Shown: positions 7,238 to 14,725 of the stretch, piece after piece
Layout of the letters: each line of letters opens with the position of its first letter
Position numbering within the stretch: the first letter of the stretch is position 1
DNA from: DASVEE01 sp036399695
GTDB taxonomy: Bacteria; Acidobacteriota; Thermoanaerobaculia; Gp7-AA8
Assembly (NCBI GenBank): GCA_036399695.1
Contig: DASWMP010000090.1
Span: forward strand, 1 to 24,115
Length of the DNA stretch: 24,115 nucleotides
Direction of reading: 5' to 3'
The notes under the pieces: generated by a model
What the model saw: the letters and a program-made list of their open reading frames with translations, nothing else
Databases searched by the model: none
What the model was told of the DNA's origin: nothing
Program-made: the position numbers and the translations under genes

Positions 7238-7510
7238 ATGGCCGCGCCCGGCAGAGCTCTTGCTCTCCACACCGGCGTGGCTACGAAACGTCGCGCTCTG
7301 CCGTACTGGCTCTCCGGCTTCGACGAGATCTGTGCCGTCTGCGAGCGCTCTCACGCGCATGCCGCGGGGGCGCGTTGCGCCGACTGCGACCGCGCCGTCT
7401 GCGTCTTCTGCTCGGCCGTCTCGGAAGGGGAGGCCTTCTGCCCCGATTGCATCGCGCCCCCCAAGCCGGCGAAGAAGAACACTCCGTCCAAGAAGAGGAG
7501 GAAACCGTGA
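7238..7510 (+). CDS. Zinc-finger protein coupled to Ku
   Basis: A 90-residue protein with four CxxC pairs (CAVC, CADC, CVFC, CPDC) between about residues 32 and 71. This spacing suits two zinc ions in a cross-brace or B-box/FYVE-like finger. The C-terminus is Lys/Pro/Arg-rich. Its stop overlaps the Ku start in GTGA, and its last codons contain the AGGAGG ribosome site of Ku, so the two are translationally coupled. This makes a role with Ku in DNA-end handling plausible, but that is inference. The start is uncertain: ATG at 7238 lacks a Shine-Dalgarno and follows directly on the repeat tract, and a GTG at 7277 is possible. I do not recognise a named family. Confidence 0.65.
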   Translation: MAAPGRALALHTGVATKRRALPYWLSGFDEICAVCERSHAHAAGARCADCDRAVCVFCSAVSEGEAFCPDCIAPPKPAKKNTPSKKRRKP

Positions 7511-8310
7511 CCGCTCGCGCGATCTGGAAAGGCGTTCTCCGTATCGGGAACACCGACCTGCCGGTCAAACTCTACTCCGCCGTGCAGGATCACACCGTTC
7601 ACTTCCGGCTCCTGCACAAGACCGACAAATCACCCGTCAAGCAGCAACTCGTCAGCGACGACACGGGCGAGCCGATCGAGTTCGCGCAGACGCGCAAGGC
7701 TTTCAAGGTCACGCGCGACCGCCTCGTCGCCTTCGATCGGGAAGAGCTCGAAGCGCTCGAGCCGCCGCCCGCGCGCGACATCGAGGTGGCCCGCTTCGTC
7801 TCCCCCGACGAGATCGACCATCGCTGGTACGAGCGCGCCTACTACCTCGGGCCGGACGGCAACACCACCGCCTACTTTGCGCTCGCCGAGGCCATGAAGA
7901 AGAAGGAGAAGGAAGCGATCGCCAAGTGGGTGATGCGCAAGAAGCAGTACGTCGGCGCACTCCGTGCCGAGGACGGCTACCTGATGCTCATCGCCCTCCG
8001 TCATGCCGAGGAGATCGTCGAAGCCTCGGCCATCGACGCGCCACAGGGCCGCGCCCTCGATCCGCGGGAGGTGGCCATGGCCGGACAGCTCCTCGCCGCG
8101 CTGGCGGATCGCTTCGAGCCGAGCGAGTTCCGCGATGAGTATCGCGACCGCGTCATGGAGCTGATCGAAGCCAAGGCCAAGGGCGGCGGCAAGGTCAAGG
8201 TGACGAAGTTCCGTCCACGCGAGACCGCGGAGACGAAGCTCACGGGCGTCCTCGAGGCGAGCCTCAAGGGCATCCAGAAGGAAAGGAAGGTGGCGGGTGG
8301 CCGACGCTGA
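7507..8310 (+). CDS. ku: Ku DNA end-binding protein (copy 1)
   Basis: A 267-residue bacterial Ku homologue. It opens with ARAIWKGVLRIGNTDLPVKL, the usual beginning of the Ku beta-barrel, followed by HFRLLHKTD and the central ring region (FVSPDEIDHRWYERAYYLGPDG). It continues through the WVMRKKQYVGALRAEDGYLMLIAL segment and ends in a Lys/Arg-rich tail. Ku rings thread onto broken DNA ends and recruit LigD in bacterial non-homologous end joining. The GTG start at 7507 has AGGAGG 5 bases upstream and overlaps the zinc-finger gene's stop. Its end overlaps the second Ku gene by 14 bp, so the three genes form an operon. No ligD is in the window. Having two Ku genes suggests a heterodimer or specialised homodimers. 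Confidence 0.93.
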   Translation: MTARAIWKGVLRIGNTDLPVKLYSAVQDHTVHFRLLHKTDKSPVKQQLVSDDTGEPIEFAQTRKAFKVTRDRLVAFDREELEALEPPPARDIEVARFVSPDEIDHRWYERAYYLGPDGNTTAYFALAEAMKKKEKEAIAKWVMRKKQYVGALRAEDGYLMLIALRHAEEIVEASAIDAPQGRALDPREVAMAGQLLAALADRFEPSEFRDEYRDRVMELIEAKAKGGGKVKVTKFRPRETAETKLTGVLEASLKGIQKERKVAGGRR

Positions 8311-9253
8311 AGACGAGCTGGAGGAAGCCTCCTCCGGCGGAACCGGGATGCGCTCCTTCTGGTCCGGCACGATCACGTTCGGACTGGTCACGGTGCCGGT
8401 GAACCTCTTTCCGGCGACGCTGCCGCGCACCGTTGCTTTCAAGATGATCGGGCCGGCGGATTCGCCGGTGCGGCGGCGCTACGTCTGTTCGAAAGACGGC
8501 GAGCCGCTCGATGCGGACGACATCGTCCGCGGCTACGAGATCGAGAAGGGCAAGTTCGTCATCGTCACGGACGACGAGCTCGAAGCGGTGGCGCCGCGGA
8601 AGTCGCGAGAGATCGACCTGCGCATCTTCGTGGCCCGCGAAGAGATCGACCCGATGTACTTCGTCCGGGCGTACTTCCTGACGCCGGCCGGCGGCTCGAA
8701 CAAGGCGTACCGGCTGCTCGCGGAAGTGATGGAGAAGAGCAGCCGCGTCGGGATCGCCACGTTCGTCATGCGCGCGAAGGAGTACCTGATCGCCATCATC
8801 GCGGAGGACGGCATCCTGCGCGCCGAGACGCTGCGCTTCCACGACGAGCTGCGCACGCCGGAAGACGTCGGCCTGCCGAAGCTGACGAAGCCGAAGCCGG
8901 CGGACGTGACGAAGTTCGAGAAGCTGATCTCCTCCCGGACCGGCAAAGCCGACTTCCACGAAATGCTCGACGAGTACGCCAAACGCGTGGAGAAGCTGGT
9001 GAAGGAGAAGCAGCGCAAGAACGAAGACGTCGTCCGCGCCGCCGAGGTCACCCGCGACGACGAGGACGAGGGCGGCGGAGAGGTCATCGACCTGCTGGAA
9101 GTCCTCCGCAGGAGCATGGGCCCGCAGAAGCCGGCGCGGAAGGCGCCGAAGAAGACGGCGGCGAGGCCGGCGTCGAAGAAGAAGAGCACGGCCGCGAAGA
9201 AGAAGCCCCCGGCGAAGAAGGCGAGTACCGCGAAGAAGAAGAAGGCGGGGTAG
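8297..9253 (+). CDS. ku: Ku DNA end-binding protein (copy 2), lysine-rich tail
   Basis: A 318-residue Ku homologue that diverges clearly from copy 1. Residues 19-250 hold the Ku fold: MRSFWSGTITFGLVTVPVNL, then the YVCSKDGEPLDADDIVRGYE segment, EEIDPMYFVRAYFL and FVMRAKEYLIAIIAEDGILR. About 45 C-terminal residues are almost only Lys, Ala, Pro, Arg and Thr (KKKSTAAKKKPPAKKAS and similar), a histone-H1-like basic tail that in other bacterial Ku proteins adds DNA binding. The GTG start at 8297 lies inside the end of copy 1, with GGAAGG upstream. An in-frame ATG at residue 18 is an alternative start that would drop an acidic leader. Copy 1 has the shorter tail, so the pair may divide DNA-binding and recruiting roles. 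Confidence 0.93.
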   Translation: MADAEDELEEASSGGTGMRSFWSGTITFGLVTVPVNLFPATLPRTVAFKMIGPADSPVRRRYVCSKDGEPLDADDIVRGYEIEKGKFVIVTDDELEAVAPRKSREIDLRIFVAREEIDPMYFVRAYFLTPAGGSNKAYRLLAEVMEKSSRVGIATFVMRAKEYLIAIIAEDGILRAETLRFHDELRTPEDVGLPKLTKPKPADVTKFEKLISSRTGKADFHEMLDEYAKRVEKLVKEKQRKNEDVVRAAEVTRDDEDEGGGEVIDLLEVLRRSMGPQKPARKAPKKTAARPASKKKSTAAKKKPPAKKASTAKKKKAG

Positions 9254-9257
9254 CAGA

Positions 9258-9276
9258 GCGGTGGCTGCGCCACTGC
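9258..9276. other. Short hairpin after Ku 2
   Basis: GCGGTGGC and GCCACTGC pair (one G-U) around a TGC loop, starting 5 bp after the stop codon. There is no T-tract. It resembles the GGTGGC/GCCACC hairpin after the CheB-CheR gene. Confidence 0.4.
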
Positions 9277-9307
9277 ACGGTTCAGGAAGCAAGGGAAGGC
9301 TGTCGTG

Positions 9308-9445
9308 GAGGACGGACAATCCTGTCCGTCACGCGAGAAATGGCGCGAGCACGCTGCACCTCCGCACACCTGCAGTAAGACTTTTCCGGATGACGATTCG
9401 CCTGGTGGCTACTTTCTCGCGTGACGGACAAGATTGTCCGTCCTC
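9308..9445. repeat. REPIN-like element, GACGGACA variant
   Basis: Arms 9308-9340 and 9413-9445 are 33 bp and inverted, with a single mismatch. Each contains its own hairpin of GACGGACA, a 4-nt loop and TGTCCGTC, followed by ACGCGAGAAA. The 72-bp spacer has no recognisable content. Compared with the elements at 42 and 4897 the stem has changed A to G on one side and T to C on the other, so pairing is kept. Confidence 0.8.
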
Positions 9446-9503
9446 GACTCGCTGCACCGCGGTGGGTCCGAAGGGAGTTGAAGACGTAGGGGTCCCGCAA
9501 ATT

Positions 9504-9534
9504 TTGTCTCCACGAGTTGCCGGAGAGATATACT
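9504..9534 (+). promoter_or_regulatory. Candidate promoter of hybrid kinase 1
   Basis: TATACT at 9529-9534 is a good -10 element. TTGTCT at 9504-9509 is a possible -35 but with a 19-bp spacer. The implied transcription start near 9541 supports the ATG at 9565 over the upstream TTG at 9517. Confidence 0.35.
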
Positions 9535-9564
9535 GATGTCCGCTTCGCGCGAGGCGCATCAGCA

Positions 9565-11130
9565 ATGCCAGTCCATCACGCAGAAGACGAGACATGGCGC
9601 GACGTCTACCTCGATGTCGCCTCCATCCTTGCGCGGCAGCTCTCGTTCGAGGCGATCGCGCCGCAAGTCCTCCGCACGCTCGCTGACGCCCTCGGCTGGG
9701 ATGCCGCCGTCGTCTGGCTGAAAGATCGGGACGACCAGGACCGGCTCGCCGGCAACATCTCCTGGGCCCGGCTCCCGCTCGATACCTCGCTGGTCACGGG
9801 TCTCTCGACGACGCTGGCCATCCAGGTGCACGCCACCGGGCAGCCGCAGTGGACCGACGAGCTGGCCGAAGCGGCGCGCTTCCACGGCCTGCGATGTACC
9901 GGCGCCTTCGCCATCCTCAGCGGCCGCGAGGTCGTCGGCGCGCTGCAATGGTTCGCCTCCAACAGCGCCCGCCCCGACCGCGCGCAGCTCGCGTTCATGC
10001 TGCACGTCGGGACACTCCTCGGACAGTTCATCGATTCGCGCCGCTTCCTCCGGGACGCCGAGGAAGCCCGCCGCCTCACCAGCCTCGGACGCCTCGCCGC
10101 CACGATGGCTCACGAATTCGGCAACGTCCTCATGGGGATCGCCAGCTTCGCCGAATACCTCCGCCGCAACGTGACCTCGACCGCGGCCGAAGCTGCCGTC
10201 GGCCAGATCCAGCGCTCGCTCAAGCGCGGCCGCTCGCTGACGGAAGACCTCCTCGGCTTCACCCGTACCGCCGAGCCGGTGCTGGAGGACATCGACGTTA
10301 CCTCCTGGCTCGAGCTCTTCCTGCCGGACGCGGTGGCGCTGGCGGGAGACCGCGTGCGCCTGCAGATGGATGATGCACCGGTCATCCGGGCCGACGCGAG
10401 GCAGCTCCATCAGGCGCTCATCAATCTGGTGCTCAACGCGCGGGATGCTTCGCCCTCCGACTCGATCATCACCATCTCGGCCAGGGCGACCGAGGCAGGG
10501 GCTGGAGAAGGGGAGTGCCTGGAGCTGGCGGTGATCGACCGCGGCACGGGGATTCCTCCGGACGTGCTGGAGCGGATCTTCGAGCCGCTCTTCACGACGA
10601 AGCCGTCCGGCAACGGCATCGGCCTGGCGGTGGTGCATCGGATGGTCCGCGTGCACCACGGCACGATCCGGGTGAAGAGTGAGGTCGGCGTCGGGACGGA
10701 GTTCCGCATCATGCTGCCGGCGGTGCGGACGGTGCAGGCGACGCAGGAAAGCGTGGCGCGGACACTGCCGCGCGTGCTGCTGGTGGACGACGAGGAACTG
10801 GTGGCGCTCGGAATCGCAGAGCTGCTGAAGACACAGGACGTTTCGGTGCGCGTCGTCTCCTGCGGAGCGGACGCGATTCCGGCGCTGCACGACGACCTGC
10901 CGGACGCACTGATCCTCGACATCGGCCTGCCGGATGTGCCGGCCACCGAGCTTTATCCGCGCATTGCCGCCCGCTGGCCGAACCTGCCCGTGGTGTTCAT
11001 CAGCGGACACTTTCAGCCGGAGGAGCTCGAGCCCTGGCTGGTGCAGCCGCACATCGCGTTCGTTCGGAAGCCGTTCGAGCTGGACGAACTGCTGGAGGCG
11101 CTGGAACAGGTGGCGCCAGGCTTGATCTGA
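9565..11130 (+). CDS. Hybrid sensor histidine kinase (GAF-HisKA-HATPase-receiver)
   Basis: A 521-residue protein with no membrane segment, so cytoplasmic. Residues about 15-155 are a GAF-type sensor domain. HisKA follows with phospho-acceptor His183 in LAATMAHEFGNVLMG. The HATPase domain shows an N-box (LINLVLNARDAS), DRGTGIPPDVLERIFEPLF and the GNGIGLAVVHRM lid and G2 region. A C-terminal receiver from about residue 405 has Asp452 (LILDIGLP) and the KPFEL lysine. The protein should autophosphorylate and pass the phosphate to its own receiver, then presumably to an external partner. ATG at 9565 is taken because a TATACT box lies just upstream; a TTG at 9517 would add 16 residues. The DHp motif HEFGN differs from HEFNN/HEMNN of the two kinases downstream. 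The ligand is unknown. Confidence 0.93.
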   Translation: MPVHHAEDETWRDVYLDVASILARQLSFEAIAPQVLRTLADALGWDAAVVWLKDRDDQDRLAGNISWARLPLDTSLVTGLSTTLAIQVHATGQPQWTDELAEAARFHGLRCTGAFAILSGREVVGALQWFASNSARPDRAQLAFMLHVGTLLGQFIDSRRFLRDAEEARRLTSLGRLAATMAHEFGNVLMGIASFAEYLRRNVTSTAAEAAVGQIQRSLKRGRSLTEDLLGFTRTAEPVLEDIDVTSWLELFLPDAVALAGDRVRLQMDDAPVIRADARQLHQALINLVLNARDASPSDSIITISARATEAGAGEGECLELAVIDRGTGIPPDVLERIFEPLFTTKPSGNGIGLAVVHRMVRVHHGTIRVKSEVGVGTEFRIMLPAVRTVQATQESVARTLPRVLLVDDEELVALGIAELLKTQDVSVRVVSCGADAIPALHDDLPDALILDIGLPDVPATELYPRIAARWPNLPVVFISGHFQPEELEPWLVQPHIAFVRKPFELDELLEALEQVAPGLI

Positions 11131-11196
11131 CGCAAAGATGTTTCTTTACGGATCAGGGGGCTGGACGCTAGGATTTCGCTCCTTCAGTCAGTCCCA

Positions 11197-11553
11197 ATGC
11201 AACATAACGATCTTCGTGGTCTCGTGGTCCTCCTGTGCGACCTGCACTCGCAGGCGATGGAGCTCGCCCGCGCCGGCGTCCCGCCCGTCGAGCTGCTCGA
11301 GCAGCAGCAACAATTGATCGCCGAGCTCAAGGCTCGCGTGCATCACCAGCAGTCGAGACGCGCGGCAGTGGCGGAACTGGTGTCCGACCGCATCAACAAC
11401 ATGCTGATGGCCGTGCAGACCGCCACCGATCTGCTCCGCCGTGTCCCCGACGAAGACGGTTGCGCCGAGCTCCGGCATCGCCTGACGACCACCGTGGATA
11501 GCGGCCGCGATGCCCTGCGGCGCATTCAGGCAGGAATCGCGGAATTGGGCTAA
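11197..11553 (+). CDS. Stand-alone DHp-like protein lacking the phospho-accepting histidine
   Basis: A 118-residue, wholly helical protein. Residues 56-82 (AAVAELVSDRINNMLMAVQ and on to DLLRR) align without gaps to the HisKA helix of the downstream kinase (AASVAHEFNNVLMSILPF and on to ELLRR). The shared positions include NN, LM and LLRR. Asp64 stands where the kinase has its phosphorylated His645, and the next residue is Arg instead of Glu. The second helix also resembles DHp helix 2 (AELRHRLTTTVDSGRDALRR). There is no ATP-binding domain or receiver. Residues 1-50 form further helices. It may heterodimerise with the neighbouring kinases and modulate them; this is inference from similarity and position. 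The ATG has no clear Shine-Dalgarno. Confidence 0.7.
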   Translation: MQHNDLRGLVVLLCDLHSQAMELARAGVPPVELLEQQQQLIAELKARVHHQQSRRAAVAELVSDRINNMLMAVQTATDLLRRVPDEDGCAELRHRLTTTVDSGRDALRRIQAGIAELG

Positions 11554-11707
11554 GCCCATCGGTGCCCCTTATCTGTCCACTTTCTGGACGCATTTCGTCA
11601 TTTGAACGCCTCTGCCGCTACCTGCCGCGTTCAAGTCCCTCAGTTTCTGACATTTAGCAACTCGCGCCTCCCGGCACACTTCTTGGCATCGGAGGGGCCG
11701 GGTCCTC

Positions 11708-14700
11708 ATGTCCATTCAGTCTCCAGATCGCATTGCGCTCTTCTTCTGCACGCAGGGAGAGAGCAACGCTGTACGTGCGCAACTCGACGGCACCGGCTCC
11801 GAGATCGTGCTCGAATCGTTCGACGCCAATGACGTCGATGCCTGCCCCTACGACTTTGTGGTGATCGGTTCCGCGGTGGCGAGCCGGCGGGCGGTCGTCA
11901 CGGCATTCGTCGCCTCGGTCCCGGTGCCTGCAGTGCTGCTCCTGTCCGACGAGGACGAGGATTCTCACCTCGCCGACAACCTGGCCGCGCTCTCGATGTC
12001 GGAGCTGCGCCGGTTGCCCCTCCTGATCGGGCGCGAGCTGCGGTTGCATCGGGCGGAGATCGCCCTTCGCGAGAGCGAGCGCCGGTACCGGCAGCTCATC
12101 GACCAGGCGCAGGAAGGGGTCTGGGTCATCGACACGGCCGGCAAGACCACCTTCGCGAATCAGAAGATGACCGAGATGCTCGGCTGTTCACCCGACGACC
12201 TCCTCGGCACCTCGATCTTCAACTTCATCGACGACGAGATGCGGGCCGTCGCGGTCCGAAACCTCCACCGGCGCCAGGACGACGTGGCCGAGGCGCAGGA
12301 CTTCCGCTTCCGCCGTCCCGGTGGCGGTTACTTCTGGGGTCTCCTCTCGACCACGCCGCTCTTCGACGATCTTGGCCGTTATCAGGGGACGCTCGGTCTC
12401 GTGTCCGACATCACGGCCCGCAAGGAAGTGGAGGCGACGCTCCGCCGCCGGGAGACGCAGCTCTCGATGGCGCAGGAGCTGGCGTCCCTCGGCAGTTGGG
12501 AATGGGATCTCCTGGCGAACCGCATCACCGGCGCACCCGAGCTGCGGCGCATGCTGAACGTCGACATGACGCATCCGATCCGGTTGCATCACGTCATCTC
12601 GCTCATTCATCCCGAGGACGTCCGTACCGTCTGTGACGCCGCCGAGCGCGCCGTCGCCGCGCGCTCGCTCTTCGAAAAGGAGTTCCGCATCGTGCGCGCT
12701 GACGGCAACGTCACCCACGTCCATGCGCGCGCGCAGGTCGTTTGTGACGAACGGGGTACGCCGCTGCGCCTGACCGGCATGGTGCAGGACATCACGATGC
12801 GCAAGGCGGCGGACCGCGCGCTGCAGGCCAGCGAAGAGCGCTACCGGAACCTGGTGGCACGCATCCCCGACGTCACCTGGACCGCCGACGACAAGGCCCT
12901 CCAGTTCATCAGCCCGAACGTGGAAGCGCTCACCGGCTATACGGACGTGGAGATCCTGTCCGGGGGCCACAATCTCTGGGCCAGCCGCGTCTATCCGGCC
13001 GATCGCGAGCGGATCTTCGGCGCCTACCAGGACATGTACAGGCGGGGTGTCGGGGCTGAATACGAGATCGAGTTCCGGTTCCTGCGGAAGGACGGCGCCT
13101 GGATCTGGATGCAGGAGCGGGCGGCGGTATCGCTCGAGACCTGCGGGTCGCTGCGCGCGTTCGGAGTGCTGCTGGATGTGACCGACCGCCGTTACGCCGA
13201 AGAAGCGCTGCGCGATTCGGAGAGCCGCTACCGCACGCTCGTCGACCAGGCCACGGACATCATTTTCTCGATCGACATGGACGGCCGCTTCACCTCACTC
13301 AACCCGGCCTTCGAGGCGACGACCGGGTGGGAGGCGGACGAGTGGATCGGCCGGCAGTTCACCGACATCTTCCTGCCGGAGTCGGTGCCGGTGGCCATCG
13401 ATCACTTCAAGGCTGTGGTGTCGGGCGCCGCGCCGGGCGCGTTCGTGACCTATCAGGTGAAGCGCCGCGACGGCGGCTCGGTGATCATCGAGACGACGGC
13501 ACAGGCGCTGGTGGCCGGCGGGCAGATCGCCGGCTCGATCGGCATCGCCCGCGACGTGACGAGCCGCCGCGCCGCCGAGGCCGAGCAGGAGCGCGAGAAG
13601 CGCCTCGCCAGTCTCGGCCAGCTCGCCGCCTCGGTGGCCCACGAATTCAACAACGTCCTGATGAGTATCCTCCCGTTCGCCGAGTTGCTGCGCCGCCGCC
13701 TCGTCGGCGACGAGCGGGTCGAGATCGCGACGAAGCACATCATCCAGGCCATCCGCCGCGGCCGGCAGATCTCGGCGGAAGTACTCCGCTTCTCGCGCCC
13801 CGCGAACCCCGAGCTTTCCTCGCTCGACGTGCACGACTGGCTGGCGGACTTCAAGCGGGAAGCGGAGGCGCTCCTCGGGCCGAAGTACCGGCTCGAAGCC
13901 TACTCCGCCATCGCCGCGCCGCTCTTCATCGTCGCCGACCGCGCGTTGCTCGAGCAGGTGGCGACGAACCTCGTCATCAATGCCCGTGACGCCATGCCGG
14001 GCGGTGGACGGGTGACGCTGGAAGTACGCCGGGGCCTCGACCCGCGGCAGGTCGAGATCGGCGTCCGTGACGACGGCCCCGGCATGTCGCCCGAGCTCCT
14101 CGACCGGATCTTCGATCCGCTCTTCACCACCAAACCCTCGGGCAACGGGCTCGGGCTGACGATCGCGTTTCAGGCCATGTCGCTGCAGCGGGGCACACTG
14201 CGCGTGAGCAGCACGCCGGGGGCCGGGAGCCTCTTCTCGATGGTCTTCCAGCAGACGGAGCCGCCGGAGGCCGAAACGTCGCCACGTACCGCGCTGAATG
14301 CCGCGCGGGGGCGCGTGCTGCTCGTCGAGGACGACGAGGCCGTGGGCGAAGGCCTCCGGTCGCTGATGGCTGACGAGGGCTTCGAGATCCGCGTCGTCAC
14401 GCGCGGGCTGGACGCGCCTCGCGCCATCGAGGAGTTCCTGCCGGACGTCGTTCTGCTGGATGTGAATCTTCCGGATATCAATGGGGTCGAGCTGTACGAA
14501 CGGGTGCATCTCCGCTGGCCTTCGTTGCCCGTGATCTTTTCCACCGGTCACGCGGATGCGAGTGCCCTCGAGGACGTGCGCCGCCGACAGGTGCCGTCGA
14601 TCATGAAGCCTTACGAAATCGTCGAGTTGCTCGAAGTGATGGAGCAGAGCTGTACGAAACCACGCGAGCGTCGCGGCAGCCGCCGCCGCGAGGATGGCCG

Positions 14701-14725
14701 TGAGGAGCGGCCCGCAGTCCGATGA
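11708..14725 (+). CDS. Multi-PAS hybrid sensor histidine kinase
   Basis: A 1005-residue cytoplasmic protein. Residues 1-115 look like a degenerate receiver: alternating hydrophobic strands, but the phospho-Asp strand reads YDFVVIGSA. Four PAS domains follow at about 120-240, 245-365, 370-495 and 500-625, each introduced by an ESERRYRQL- or SEERYRNL-like helix or followed by a DIT/DVT-x-RK/RR boundary. HisKA has phospho-acceptor His645 (ASVAHEFNNVLMS). HATPase at about 740-850 has NLVINARDAMPGGG, DDGPGM and GNGLGLTIAF. The receiver from about 867 has Asp918 (VLLDVNLP) and MKPYE. GGAGGGG lies about 12 bases before the ATG. The stop overlaps the next kinase start as ATGA, so the two are translationally coupled. 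Signals and final output are unknown. Confidence 0.93.
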   Translation: MSIQSPDRIALFFCTQGESNAVRAQLDGTGSEIVLESFDANDVDACPYDFVVIGSAVASRRAVVTAFVASVPVPAVLLLSDEDEDSHLADNLAALSMSELRRLPLLIGRELRLHRAEIALRESERRYRQLIDQAQEGVWVIDTAGKTTFANQKMTEMLGCSPDDLLGTSIFNFIDDEMRAVAVRNLHRRQDDVAEAQDFRFRRPGGGYFWGLLSTTPLFDDLGRYQGTLGLVSDITARKEVEATLRRRETQLSMAQELASLGSWEWDLLANRITGAPELRRMLNVDMTHPIRLHHVISLIHPEDVRTVCDAAERAVAARSLFEKEFRIVRADGNVTHVHARAQVVCDERGTPLRLTGMVQDITMRKAADRALQASEERYRNLVARIPDVTWTADDKALQFISPNVEALTGYTDVEILSGGHNLWASRVYPADRERIFGAYQDMYRRGVGAEYEIEFRFLRKDGAWIWMQERAAVSLETCGSLRAFGVLLDVTDRRYAEEALRDSESRYRTLVDQATDIIFSIDMDGRFTSLNPAFEATTGWEADEWIGRQFTDIFLPESVPVAIDHFKAVVSGAAPGAFVTYQVKRRDGGSVIIETTAQALVAGGQIAGSIGIARDVTSRRAAEAEQEREKRLASLGQLAASVAHEFNNVLMSILPFAELLRRRLVGDERVEIATKHIIQAIRRGRQISAEVLRFSRPANPELSSLDVHDWLADFKREAEALLGPKYRLEAYSAIAAPLFIVADRALLEQVATNLVINARDAMPGGGRVTLEVRRGLDPRQVEIGVRDDGPGMSPELLDRIFDPLFTTKPSGNGLGLTIAFQAMSLQRGTLRVSSTPGAGSLFSMVFQQTEPPEAETSPRTALNAARGRVLLVEDDEAVGEGLRSLMADEGFEIRVVTRGLDAPRAIEEFLPDVVLLDVNLPDINGVELYERVHLRWPSLPVIFSTGHADASALEDVRRRQVPSIMKPYEIVELLEVMEQSCTKPRERRGSRRREDGREERPAVR

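Noticed and set aside
6887..7360. Minus-strand frames rich in FWLLVFGCW-like sequence near 7.1 kb
   Set aside because: They are translations of GGTTTTTGG-type repeats in several frames and have no start context or domain.
7051..7506. Extension of Ku 1 upstream of 7507
   Set aside because: It would translate the repeats and the zinc-finger gene out of frame. The GTG at 7507 has a perfect AGGAGG site and is followed by the usual Ku N-terminus.
11675..11693. Possible sigma-54 promoter before the four-PAS kinase (CGGCAC-N5-TTGGCA)
   Set aside because: The -24/-12 spacing fits, but the -12 element is GG instead of the nearly invariant GC, and no enhancer-binding regulator is present.
13295..14551. 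Long minus-strand frame opposite the four-PAS kinase
   Set aside because: A high-GC antisense frame with His/Arg/Asp-rich composition and no domain. The plus strand has the complete kinase core.
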